DNA of 64,000 bases from an uncultured Eubacteriales bacterium (lineage in GTDB: Bacteria; Bacillota; Clostridia; Oscillospirales; Acutalibacteraceae), in contig CATONX010000002.1 in NCBI GenBank assembly GCA_951801675.1, forward strand, positions 62,001 to 126,000, given 5' to 3'. Shown here piece after piece: positions 24,387 to 32,178 of the stretch (position 1 is its first letter; every line of letters starts with the position of its first letter). The translations under genes and the position numbers were made by a program. Under the pieces are notes generated by a model, which worked only from the letters and a program-made list of their open reading frames with translations, was not told the DNA's origin and ran no database searches.

Positions 24387-24953
24387 ATGAAAACCGCAAC
24401 CAAATCCAATGTGACCAAAATTTCCGTGATGGCCATGCTCTGTGCTTTGTCGGTGGTGCTGGTCCTGCTCATCCGTTTCCCGCTGTTTCCGGGCGCGCCT
24501 TACCTGGTGTACGACATGGCGGACGTCCCGGTACTCATTGGAACCATCATCTACGGGCCAGTGGCGGGCCTGTGTATCCTGTTGGTGGTCAGCACCATCC
24601 AGGCATTTCTGTTGAGTCCCGACGGCTGGGTGGGCCTGGTGATGCATTTTTGTGCCTCCGGGGCGATGGTGCTGGCGGCAGGGCTGTTCTACCGTTGGAA
24701 GCCCAAAACCAGCTGGCTGGCGGTAGGCCTGGTGATTGGATGCCTTGCAAGGACGACGCTGATGGTGCCGCTCAACCTGATCTTCACCGTGCATTTCTAC
24801 GGAAACCCTTATGAGGTGGTCCGGGACGCGCTGCTTCCTTTCATCATTCCTTTCAACCTTATCATTTCTTCCGTCAATTCGGCCATTGCCTTCATCATCA
24901 CCCTGCCCCTGGCCGGGTATATCCGCCGGCTGCGGGCGGCAAACGTGCAATAA
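24387..24953 (+). CDS. ribU: Riboflavin ECF transporter S component RibU
   Basis: 188 residues with about six hydrophobic helices, the size and layout of ECF S components. It binds riboflavin in the membrane and works with the shared EcfA/EcfA'/EcfT module, which is not in this window. The N-terminus has the short Ala-rich helix that docks on EcfT (KISVMAMLCALSVVL); the loop YDMADVPVLIGTIIYGPVAG is typical of RibU. The FMN riboswitch directly upstream supports the substrate. Ribosome site AAGGAG at 7-8 bases. Confidence 0.93.
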   Translation: MKTATKSNVTKISVMAMLCALSVVLVLLIRFPLFPGAPYLVYDMADVPVLIGTIIYGPVAGLCILLVVSTIQAFLLSPDGWVGLVMHFCASGAMVLAAGLFYRWKPKTSWLAVGLVIGCLARTTLMVPLNLIFTVHFYGNPYEVVRDALLPFIIPFNLIISSVNSAIAFIITLPLAGYIRRLRAANVQ

Positions 24954-24972
24954 GCTCTTTTGTCCATGGACA

Positions 24973-25001
24973 TTGACATAAGCCGAGATTTGTGCTATAC
25001 T
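24973..25001 (+). promoter_or_regulatory. Promoter of the SAM riboswitch-metK unit
   Basis: TTGACA (24973-24978), 17 bases, TATACT (24996-25001). Confidence 0.85.
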
Positions 25002-25022
25002 GTCGAAACAATTGAACACAAC

Positions 25023-25121
25023 TTATCAAGAGCGGCTGAGGGAACAGGCCCTGTGAAGCCCGGCAACCTCCGTATGGAAACGGAAAGGTGCCAAATCCTG
25101 CGGTTATAAACCGAAAGATGA
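25023..25121 (+). ncRNA. SAM-I (S-box) riboswitch
   Basis: Conserved S-box blocks in order: TTATCAAGAGCGGCTGAGGG, CCTGTGAAGCCCGGCAACC, GGAAAGGTGCCAAATCC and the closing GAAAGATGAG. It senses S-adenosylmethionine, the product of the downstream enzyme, and acts through the terminator at 25128-25158. Confidence 0.95.
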
Positions 25122-25127
25122 GGAAAT

Positions 25128-25158
25128 GCGTCCGCTGGTTTATAGCGGGCGCTTTTTT
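25128..25158 (+). terminator. Terminator of the SAM riboswitch
   Basis: GCGTCCGCT (25128-25136) pairs with AGCGGGCGC (25144-25152, one G-U pair), followed by TTTTTT. Confidence 0.85.
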
Positions 25159-25256
25159 CTTGTCAGGAAAAAGACGGTTTTTCGTAAGAAAGCCGGGAGA
25201 CGAATGCGGTAGACTAAATGCAGTTTACCAAGGAAACACATGTGGGAGGTACAGCG

Positions 25257-26444
25257 ATGAGCAGAAAATTATTTACGTCCGAATCGGTAACCGAGGGCCA
25301 TCCGGATAAGCTTTGCGACCAGATTTCGGACGCGATCCTGGATGCCATGCTCGAACAGGACCCTATGGCGCGCGTGGCCTGCGAAACGTCGGCGGTGACC
25401 GGAATGGTGCTGGTGTACGGCGAGATTTCCACCAATTGCTATGTGGATATCCCCAAGCTGGTGCGCGAGGTGGTCAACGAGACCGGCTACCAGAGCAGTG
25501 ACTGCGGTTTTGACGGAAGTACCTGCGCGGTGCTCACCGCCATTGACGAACAGTCTGGCGACATTGCCCAGGGAGTCAACGCCGCCATCGAAGTGCGCGA
25601 GGAGGGCCAAACCGGAGACGACGACCGCATCGGCGCGGGTGACCAGGGCATGATGTTCGGCTATGCCTGCGACGAAACCAAGGAGCTGATGCCCCTGCCC
25701 ATTTCTCTGGCCCACCGGCTTGCCAAGCGGCTTTCCGATGTGCGTCGTGACGGGACCCTGACCTATCTGCGTCCCGACGGCAAAACCCAGGTCACCGTTG
25801 AATACGAGGACGACCGTCCGGTCCGGGTGGATACGGTGGTGGTTTCCGCCCAGCATAACCCGGATGTGACGCTCGAGCAGATACGGAAGGACATTGTCGC
25901 CAATGTCATCGAACCGGTCCTGCCCAAAGAGCTTTTGGACGGGAATACCCGGTATTTCATCAACCCCACCGGCCGCTTTGTCACAGGCGGGCCCAACGGG
26001 GATGCGGGCCTTACCGGCCGTAAGATCATTGTGGACACCTATGGTGGGTACGCCCGTCACGGCGGCGGGGCTTTCTCTGGGAAAGATCCCACTAAGGTGG
26101 ACCGTTCGGCTGCGTATGCGGCCCGCTGGGTAGCCAAGAACATCGTGGCTGCCGGTCTTGCAAAGAAGTGTGAAATCCAGCTGGCCTATGCCATCGGCGT
26201 GGCCTCTCCGGTGTCCATTCTGGTGGATACCTTCGGTACCGGCGCAGTATCCGACGAGCAGCTCGAACAGGCGGTGGAACAGGTCTTCGATCTGCGCCCG
26301 GCTGCCATCATCCGGGATTTGAATTTGCGCCGCCCCATCTACCGTAAGCTGGCCGCCTTCGGCCATATGGGCCGGGAGGATCTGGACGTGTGCTGGGAAC
26401 GCACCGATCGGGTGGATGCGTTGAAAGCAGCCCTCCTGCGGTAA
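25257..26444 (+). CDS. metK: S-adenosylmethionine synthetase
   Basis: 395 residues, normal length. It makes SAM from methionine and ATP. Signature blocks: [20 protein letters not shown] at the N-terminus (ATP/methionine binding), [12 protein letters not shown], and the P-loop-like [19 protein letters not shown]. The start is the ATG at 25257 with GGGAGGT upstream; a longer frame begins at 25218 without a site. Controlled by the SAM riboswitch just upstream, so feedback by its product. Confidence 0.98.
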   Translation: MSRKLFTSESVTEGHPDKLCDQISDAILDAMLEQDPMARVACETSAVTGMVLVYGEISTNCYVDIPKLVREVVNETGYQSSDCGFDGSTCAVLTAIDEQSGDIAQGVNAAIEVREEGQTGDDDRIGAGDQGMMFGYACDETKELMPLPISLAHRLAKRLSDVRRDGTLTYLRPDGKTQVTVEYEDDRPVRVDTVVVSAQHNPDVTLEQIRKDIVANVIEPVLPKELLDGNTRYFINPTGRFVTGGPNGDAGLTGRKIIVDTYGGYARHGGGAFSGKDPTKVDRSAAYAARWVAKNIVAAGLAKKCEIQLAYAIGVASPVSILVDTFGTGAVSDEQLEQAVEQVFDLRPAAIIRDLNLRRPIYRKLAAFGHMGREDLDVCWERTDRVDALKAALLR

Positions 26445-26462
26445 TCGTCACAGGCGGATGGA

Positions 26463-26491
26463 TTGACAGAGAAGCTTACCGGCTTTATAAT
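26463..26491 (+). promoter_or_regulatory. Consensus promoter abutting the metK terminator
   Basis: TTGACA (26463-26468), 17 bases, TATAAT (26486-26491). The next base begins the terminator stem, so transcripts would start inside the hairpin. Unusual; see findings. Confidence 0.65.
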
Positions 26492-26533
26492 AAGAAACAG
26501 GGAAAACCATGGTTGTTTTCCCTGTTTCTTTTT
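26492..26533 (+). terminator. metK terminator
   Basis: A 16-bp perfect stem (26492-26507 with 26515-26530), loop CATGGTT, ending in TTTTT. Confidence 0.9.
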
Positions 26534-26794
26534 GATTATCCGTGAGAAAAAGGGCTGCTTGCAGAGAGACGTGGCATGCTGCCGGGTGGGAGAGGCCGGA
26601 TGCGCAGCGGATGGAAAGCGGTCGGCGGACCTCTGCGCTGGAGGGCAAGGGTCGCGCAAACTAGAAAAAATGATTTTGATGAATACGAAAAGTATAATAG
26701 AATATAGAAATACGAAGAGTTTTAAATTGGAGAACGAAAAATCCCTTTTGTCTGAAGAAAACAAGAGGAAAATGTGAAAGGAGGAAGGAACAGG

Positions 26795-27238
26795 ATGAAA
26801 GAGACAAAGCGGTGGTTCCCGACGGTTTTGCTGATTTTGCTGTTGCTGGTGGTCTTGATCGCGGTGGTGACCGCGCTTGGGATCGGCGTTTTTCATCTAT
26901 TGGGTTATACTTATACGAGCTTTCCCTGTGTGCTTTTGTATTTTGGCTGCTTTGTACTCGTCAGCCTGCCCCTTTCCGTGCTGATTCAGACCTTAGTACG
27001 TACACTTTGGCGGATGGAGCTGATTCGGACCTTTCGAGCGAAATGTCTGTGGTTCGGCGTCTTGGACGTGCTTTCCAGCATGCTGCTTTTGGAGGCGCTC
27101 GACTTGTTTATCGGCGGCATCGCCGTGGAGGAAGCCACCATTTTCCTGTTCGCCCTGCTTTTTTGCGTCATCCAACTGGTGGCGCAGCATTGGGGGAAGC
27201 CGGACAAGGATAAAACCCAGGGAGGAACCAGCCAATGA
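26795..27238 (+). CDS. Four-helix membrane protein, YrvL-like
   Basis: 147 residues. Four hydrophobic segments are visible: about residues 9-31, 40-62 (FPCVLLYFGCFVLVSLPLSV), 80-105 and 112-130, with a polar tail. Size and layout fit the YrvL regulatory family (a sigma-factor-linked membrane regulator in Bacillus), but this is pattern recognition only. The start is the ATG at 26795 behind GGAGGAAGGAACAGG; a GTG at 26774 in the same frame lacks a site. Its stop overlaps the miaA start (ATGA), so the two are translationally coupled. The 260 bases upstream hold no gene. Confidence 0.6.
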   Translation: MKETKRWFPTVLLILLLLVVLIAVVTALGIGVFHLLGYTYTSFPCVLLYFGCFVLVSLPLSVLIQTLVRTLWRMELIRTFRAKCLWFGVLDVLSSMLLLEALDLFIGGIAVEEATIFLFALLFCVIQLVAQHWGKPDKDKTQGGTSQ

Positions 27239-28197
27239 AGGAGAAAATTCTGGTAGCCGGAGTGGTGGGCCCTACCGCCTCCGGCAAGACTCGGCTGGGG
27301 GTGGACTTGGCCAAGCGGCTGGGCGGAGAAGTGATCTCGGCCGATTCCATGCAGGTGTACAAAGGCATGGCGGTGGGGACGGCCAAGCCCACAAAAGAGG
27401 AGATGGAGGGAATCCCCCATCACCTGCTGGACTTTCTTGACCCCGGCGAAGCGTTCTCGGTTGCAGCCTGGTGCGACCTGGCCCGCGAGAAGATCGCGGA
27501 GATCACCAAACGGGGAAAGCTGCCCATCTTGGTAGGCGGCACCGGGCTCTATCTCTCCTCTCTCCTCAACCACATCCAGTTTGCTCCCCTGCAAAGTGAC
27601 CCGGCCCTTCGCCAGGAGCTGCAAAAGCGGGCCGAAAAAGAGGGCGGGGAAGGGCTTTTAAAGGAGCTTCGCGGCTTTGACCCTCAGTCGGCCACCGTTT
27701 TACACCCCAACAATCTGGGGAGAATCATCCGGGCCATCGAGGTATTCCGGCTGACGGGGGTACCCATGTCCCGCCAGCAGCAGGAGGCCAGATCAAAACC
27801 GTCCCCCTATCATCCAGCCGTAGTGGGCCTTGCTTTTCGGGACCGGGCTTTGCTCTATGAACGGATTGACCGCCGGGTGGACGAAATGCTGGAAAATGGG
27901 CTGTGTGCAGAAGCGCAAGAGGTATACCGGCGCGGCGGAAAGACGGCGCTGCAGGCCATCGGCTACAAGGAGCTGTTTCCCTATTTCCAAGGAGAATGTT
28001 CGCTCGCCCAGGCGGTGGACAAGCTCAAGATGGAAACCAGGCGGTACGCCAAGCGGCAGATGACTTGGTTTAAGCGGGAGCCGTGGGTACACTGGCTGTA
28101 TTTGGATGAAGAGAGGAATTTTCAGGCAATTGCGGACGAGGCGGCAAAATGGGTGGAAATGCAGCGCCTGCTATGCTATAATAACGAACAAGTATAA
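27235..28197 (+). CDS. miaA: tRNA dimethylallyltransferase
   Basis: 320 residues. Transfers the dimethylallyl group to A37 of tRNAs reading codons that start with U. P-loop GPTASGKTRLG at the N-terminus, then SADSMQVYKGMAVGTAKP (substrate-binding Asp and Gln), HHLLDFLDP, VGGTGLYL, and the C-terminal KRQMTWFKRE that contacts tRNA. Overlaps the upstream membrane-protein gene by 4 bases. Confidence 0.97.
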   Translation: MKEKILVAGVVGPTASGKTRLGVDLAKRLGGEVISADSMQVYKGMAVGTAKPTKEEMEGIPHHLLDFLDPGEAFSVAAWCDLAREKIAEITKRGKLPILVGGTGLYLSSLLNHIQFAPLQSDPALRQELQKRAEKEGGEGLLKELRGFDPQSATVLHPNNLGRIIRAIEVFRLTGVPMSRQQQEARSKPSPYHPAVVGLAFRDRALLYERIDRRVDEMLENGLCAEAQEVYRRGGKTALQAIGYKELFPYFQGECSLAQAVDKLKMETRRYAKRQMTWFKREPWVHWLYLDEERNFQAIADEAAKWVEMQRLLCYNNEQV

Positions 28198-28247
28198 CAA
28201 AACGGGACAACCCCGAAGAAGAGAAAAAGGAGGCGGGCTTTCGCAGA

Positions 28248-29465
28248 ATGGGAAAGGTGATACCGAAGATTTTGCTGGGCCTTGCCGCCCTGCTTTTATG
28301 CGTGTACATCGTCTTTCAAATTTACAGCGCCAACAGCTCCAAAGTGGGGGTGGAAACCGCCCTTTCCATGCAGATGGAGGACACCGTTACCGTAGAAGGC
28401 ATCGCCCTAAGAGAAGAAACGGTGCTTTCCTTCACCGGCTCCGGGGAAATTTCCTATGCGGTGGAGGACGGCGGACACGTTCCGGTGGACGGGACGGTAG
28501 CCTATGTCTATAACAGTGCCCAGGAGGCCCACGCCCGTTCCACTGCCGAACGGCTCGAGCGGGAGATCGAGGAGCTTAAGGACATTCAGAATTCCACCGG
28601 CAAAGGCGTCATCACGGTGGAGAACATCGATAAGCAGATCAAGGAACGGCTGCTTTCCGTCATCGGTCAAGGAAACAGCGGGCAGTATTCCGCGCTGGAG
28701 GAATCCAAGGAGCAGCTTTTAAACCTTTTGAACCGCCGTCAGTTGATTACCGGGAAGGTGGAAAACTTCAATGAGCGCATTTCCTCGCTGACGGCTCAGC
28801 TCGACTCGCTTTCGTCCAAGTTTTCCGGAGAGGCCCAGACGGTCACGACTCCTCAGGCGGGCTTTTTCTTCTCCGAGGTGGACGGCTATGAAAACCTGAC
28901 CGATCTGTCCACCCTTACCTCTTTGACTACGCAGGAGATCGGTGACCTGATTGCCACCCAGCGCTCTGCCGGAAACGGGAACGCCATCGGGAAGGTGGCA
29001 GAGGACTCCGACTGGTATTACCTTTGCCTGCTGCCCGAGGACCGGGTTCAGACTTTGTCGGCCGGTACCACGCTGGTGATGCAGGTGCCGAGCCTGACTA
29101 CCACGGAGATCCCGGTTACGGTGCTGTCCATCAGCTCCGCGCAAAACGGCCAGTCGGCGGTGGTGCTGCGGGCCAACACGATTTCTGCAGATCTGTCTAC
29201 CTTCCGAAAGCAGCCGGTTACGCTGCGTTTTCGTACCATCTCCGGCCTGCGGGTGGATACGAACGCCGTGCACTTTGTGGATGGGAAGATGGGAGTCTAT
29301 ATCCTGGAAGGCATCACCGCCCATTTCGTCACCATTGAGCCGGTTTATACGGCGGATACTTATATGATCGTACGTTCCGACGGAGGTGCCGGAACGCTGG
29401 AGCTTTACGATGAGATTATCGTTTCGGGAAAGGAGTTAGCCGATGGAAAGGTTGTCCAACGATGA
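28248..29465 (+). CDS. HlyD-like membrane-anchored protein of unknown function
   Basis: 405 residues. One N-terminal membrane helix (about residues 7-26), then a layout like periplasmic adaptor/HlyD proteins: a small beta domain (residues 45-85), a long coiled coil (about 92-200, with AERLEREIEELKD and FNERISSLTAQLDSLSSKF), a return beta domain with VQTLSAGTTLVMQVPS, and a C-terminal barrel-like part. No ABC or RND partner is adjacent. It sits in the division cluster before yggS and sepF, and yggS starts 23 bases inside it, so a role in the envelope at division is a fair guess, not shown. The ribosome site GGAGG is 14 bases from the ATG, rather far. Confidence 0.65.
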   Translation: MGKVIPKILLGLAALLLCVYIVFQIYSANSSKVGVETALSMQMEDTVTVEGIALREETVLSFTGSGEISYAVEDGGHVPVDGTVAYVYNSAQEAHARSTAERLEREIEELKDIQNSTGKGVITVENIDKQIKERLLSVIGQGNSGQYSALEESKEQLLNLLNRRQLITGKVENFNERISSLTAQLDSLSSKFSGEAQTVTTPQAGFFFSEVDGYENLTDLSTLTSLTTQEIGDLIATQRSAGNGNAIGKVAEDSDWYYLCLLPEDRVQTLSAGTTLVMQVPSLTTTEIPVTVLSISSAQNGQSAVVLRANTISADLSTFRKQPVTLRFRTISGLRVDTNAVHFVDGKMGVYILEGITAHFVTIEPVYTADTYMIVRSDGGAGTLELYDEIIVSGKELADGKVVQR

Positions 29466-30180
29466 ACGGGAAGCAGTCTTTCGCCGGGTGGAGGAAAACA
29501 TCCGGGTGCTAAAGGAGAAGGTGGGCGAGGCGGCGGTCAAGTCGGGCCGTACACCGGAGGATATTACCATTCTCGCCGTGACCAAGACGGTGCCGGTGGA
29601 GATCATCAACCACGCCATTCACTGCGGCATGACCCATATTGGGGAAAACCGGGTGCAGGAGTTTTTAGAGAAGTACGACCAGTTGGATCTGTCCAACTGC
29701 AAGGCCCAGATCATCGGCACTCTGCAAACCAACAAGGTGCGCAAGGTTATCGGCCTGGTGGAGATGATCCAGTCGGTGGACAGCGCCCATCTGGCCCAGG
29801 AAATCAACCGGATCAGCGTGCAAAAGGACGTGGTGACCGACTGCCTGGTGGAAGTGAACATCGGGCGGGAGGAAAACAAAGGCGGTGTCATGCCGGAGGC
29901 GTTGGATGAGCTGCTGGGAAAAATCGGTGAAATGCAGGCGGTGCGGGTGCGCGGCCTAATGGCGATTCCGCCAATTTGTGAAACCGCCGAGGAAGTACGC
30001 CAATATTTTTCGCAGATGACCCAACTGTTCCTTGACAGAAAGGGCAAAACATCCGATAATATTTCTATGGACTTTTTGTCCATGGGCATGTCGGCGGATT
30101 ATGAGGAGGCGATCCTGGAGGGCGCCAACTACATCCGGCCGGGAACGGCTCTTTTTGGACATCGAACGTATCAAAAATAA
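29443..30180 (+). CDS. yggS: YggS family pyridoxal phosphate homeostasis protein
   Basis: 245 residues, a single TIM-barrel PLP-binding protein (PLPBP/YggS/YlmE), not an enzyme as far as known. The PLP lysine is K48 in ILAVTKTVP; HIGENRVQEF, LVEVNIGREENKGG and LSMGMSADYEEAI are the family blocks. The usual H in IGHLQTNK is Thr here (IIGTLQTNKVRKV). In many Gram-positives (as ylmE) it lies just before sepF, as here. It overlaps the upstream gene by 23 bases and has GGAAAGGAG as ribosome site. Confidence 0.93.
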   Translation: MERLSNDEREAVFRRVEENIRVLKEKVGEAAVKSGRTPEDITILAVTKTVPVEIINHAIHCGMTHIGENRVQEFLEKYDQLDLSNCKAQIIGTLQTNKVRKVIGLVEMIQSVDSAHLAQEINRISVQKDVVTDCLVEVNIGREENKGGVMPEALDELLGKIGEMQAVRVRGLMAIPPICETAEEVRQYFSQMTQLFLDRKGKTSDNISMDFLSMGMSADYEEAILEGANYIRPGTALFGHRTYQK

Positions 30181-30215
30181 AGATAGAACAAAGGAAACGA
30201 CAGGAGGCAGACAGC

Positions 30216-30668
30216 ATGGGATTCATGGACAAGTTTCGCAATATTATGGGTGCGCCGGACGATGAGTACGACGACGATTATGAGGATACCCCGGAGGACC
30301 TCGACGAGTTCGTCACAAAGCCTGAGGAACCCCACCGGGAAACGGTAACCGAAGCAAAGCGCGGCAACAAGGTGGTCAACATCCATGCCACCGCCCAGCT
30401 TCAGGTGGTGCTTGTTAAGCCCGAGCGGTTTGACGACGCTTCCTCCATTGCCGACCATCTCAATTCCAAGCGCACGGTGGTGCTCAACCTGGAAGCCACC
30501 AATAAGGAGGTTGCCCGCCGCCTGATCGACTTCTTGAGCGGCGTGGCCTACGCCAACAACGGCCAGATCAAACGGGTGTCCACCAACACCTTCATCATTA
30601 CCCCCTATAACGTGGGGATCATGGGCGACCTGCTCGACGAGCTGGAGAGCAACGGCGTCTATTTCTAA
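30216..30668 (+). CDS. sepF: Cell division protein SepF
   Basis: 150 residues. SepF tethers FtsZ filaments to the membrane. The N-terminal amphipathic helix MGFMDKFRNIMG is the membrane anchor; an acidic linker (DDEYDDDYEDTPEDLDEF) follows, then the conserved core from about residue 55 with VVLVKPERFDDASSIADHL, KRTVVLNLE and RLIDFLSGVAYA, and a C-terminal YNVGIMGD. Ribosome site AGGAGG. Confidence 0.96.
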   Translation: MGFMDKFRNIMGAPDDEYDDDYEDTPEDLDEFVTKPEEPHRETVTEAKRGNKVVNIHATAQLQVVLVKPERFDDASSIADHLNSKRTVVLNLEATNKEVARRLIDFLSGVAYANNGQIKRVSTNTFIITPYNVGIMGDLLDELESNGVYF

Positions 30669-30695
30669 AGGCTGACTGCCTTTCGGAGGTTTCGT

Positions 30696-31457
30696 TTGCG
30701 GCGAACAGAGAACAACACAGATGAATTGCTTTTGGCCCGTGTAACCGACGCGGCGCGGCTTTGTGCCAAACGGACAAAGCCGTGCTTCGTCGGCTTTCTG
30801 GACGAAAGGCAGGCGGCGGTCGCGTCGGCGGCGATCCGCCGGGACCATGAGGTACAGGCCCACCTGTTCGGCGGCTATGAGGGCGCCCTGCGGGTGGTTC
30901 TTGGCATCTTTCCATGGGAAATTTACCCAGAGGAAGATTTCTTTCCCGTTGTCCCCATAACGGTTCGTTACCGCCCGAGGGATACCCTGACCCACCGGGA
31001 TTTCCTAGGCACCCTGATGGCCCAGGGCATCCGGCGGGACTGCGTGGGGGACATACTGGTGGGCGAAGGGTTAGCCGTTTTGTTTCTCCTCAAAGAGATC
31101 GTCCCCTTTGTTTTGGGTCAGATGGAAAAGGTGGGGGGCGTGGGCGTGCAGCTCATCGAAGGCCTGCCCGACGGCCTCCCGGAAGGAAAGGGAACCAAGG
31201 AGCTCACCGATACGATCGCTTCTCCGCGGCTCGATGCAGTGGTAGCGTCCGTCTGCCGGGTTTCCCGGGAGGAAGCTGCCCGGCGGATTGCGGCGGGGCT
31301 CGTTGCAGTCAACCATCTGCCGGTTACCGCGGTCAGCGGGACGGTGAAGGAAGGGGATACCCTGTCGGTTCGGGGAAGCGGCCGGTTTCGGATCACCCAG
31401 GTGGGGCCGCCCACCAAAAAGGGCCGGCTTCGTCTGAAGGCGGAGCAGTATTTATAA
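30696..31457 (+). CDS. YlmH-like RNA-binding protein with S4 domain
   Basis: 253 residues, start TTG at 30696 behind CGGAGGT. The C-terminal S4 RNA-binding domain (about 175-245) reads SPRLDAVVASVCRVSREEAA, RIAAGLVAVNH and GDTLSVRGSGRFRI. The N-terminal two thirds match the YlmH layout, with HRDFLGTLMAQGIRRDCVGD and FPVVPITVRYRP. YlmH is known in Bacillus from the ylm/sepF-divIVA cluster and has been linked to ribosome rescue. Gene order sepF-ylmH-divIVA is conserved here. Confidence 0.88.
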   Translation: MRRTENNTDELLLARVTDAARLCAKRTKPCFVGFLDERQAAVASAAIRRDHEVQAHLFGGYEGALRVVLGIFPWEIYPEEDFFPVVPITVRYRPRDTLTHRDFLGTLMAQGIRRDCVGDILVGEGLAVLFLLKEIVPFVLGQMEKVGGVGVQLIEGLPDGLPEGKGTKELTDTIASPRLDAVVASVCRVSREEAARRIAAGLVAVNHLPVTAVSGTVKEGDTLSVRGSGRFRITQVGPPTKKGRLRLKAEQYL

Positions 31458-31513
31458 GAGGTTTTTCCGGCGTTATGCCGGATTTTGATAAGAAGGCAAG
31501 GGAGGAAGACACC

Positions 31514-32107
31514 ATGCTTACCATTGCACAGATTCGGGATTACGCCATCGGGCGGTCCACCTTCGGCGGCTACAAGTCGGACGATGTGGATGTGTTCCGG
31601 GAAGAGGTTTTGGAAACCTGCGAGAAGCTGTTTAAGGACAACCAGGAGCTGATTCAGAAGCTGCAGGTGCTGGCGGCCAAGATTGAGGAGTACCGCAGTG
31701 AGAGCGATGAAATACGCGAAATCATGGTCACCGCCAAGAAAACCGCCAAGGAAGTGCTGGACCAGGCAAACGCCGAGGCGGAGAAAATCAAGGGAGACGC
31801 CCAGGCGCAGGTGCAGGAGATTATGAAGGAAGCCACCGTACAGGCGGACTCCATCATTGGCGACACCAACCGCCAGATCGAGCGGGAAAAGGAGCAGCTT
31901 GCAAACCTCCGCCAGGAGGTCAGCGGCTTTAAGGCGCGGCTCATCTCCATTTACCGGGAGCATATTGAGCTGATTTCCTCGCTGCCCGACGAAGAAGCGC
32001 CCAAGGAGGCGGCCGGGGAAGAGAATCCCTCCCCCGAAATGCCTGTGGAGGAGGCCCATGAGGCTGATCCCCACGATCCCGATGAGATGAAAAACGCATC
32101 CTATTAA
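31514..32107 (+). CDS. divIVA: Cell division/polarity protein DivIVA
   Basis: 197 residues, start ATG at 31514 with GGGAGGAAG upstream. The lipid-binding N-terminus reads MLTIAQIRDYAIGRSTFGGY followed by DDVDVFREEV, the family's GGY-x-x-x-x-V-D-x-F signature. Residues about 40-160 are a long coiled coil (KKTAKEVLDQANAEAEKIKG), and the tail is acidic and Pro-rich. DivIVA marks curved membrane at septa and poles. It closes the sepF cluster. Confidence 0.93.
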   Translation: MLTIAQIRDYAIGRSTFGGYKSDDVDVFREEVLETCEKLFKDNQELIQKLQVLAAKIEEYRSESDEIREIMVTAKKTAKEVLDQANAEAEKIKGDAQAQVQEIMKEATVQADSIIGDTNRQIEREKEQLANLRQEVSGFKARLISIYREHIELISSLPDEEAPKEAAGEENPSPEMPVEEAHEADPHDPDEMKNASY

Positions 32108-32178
32108 GGAGAGTAGAATCTGTTTGCGCAGGAGAAAGGAAAGCTTCCCTGCCATCCAATAAAGGAGCGAAAACCGTA

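Noticed and set aside
32108..32178. T-box leader before ileS
   Set aside because: Only 71 bases separate divIVA and ileS, with no T-box sequence or terminator.
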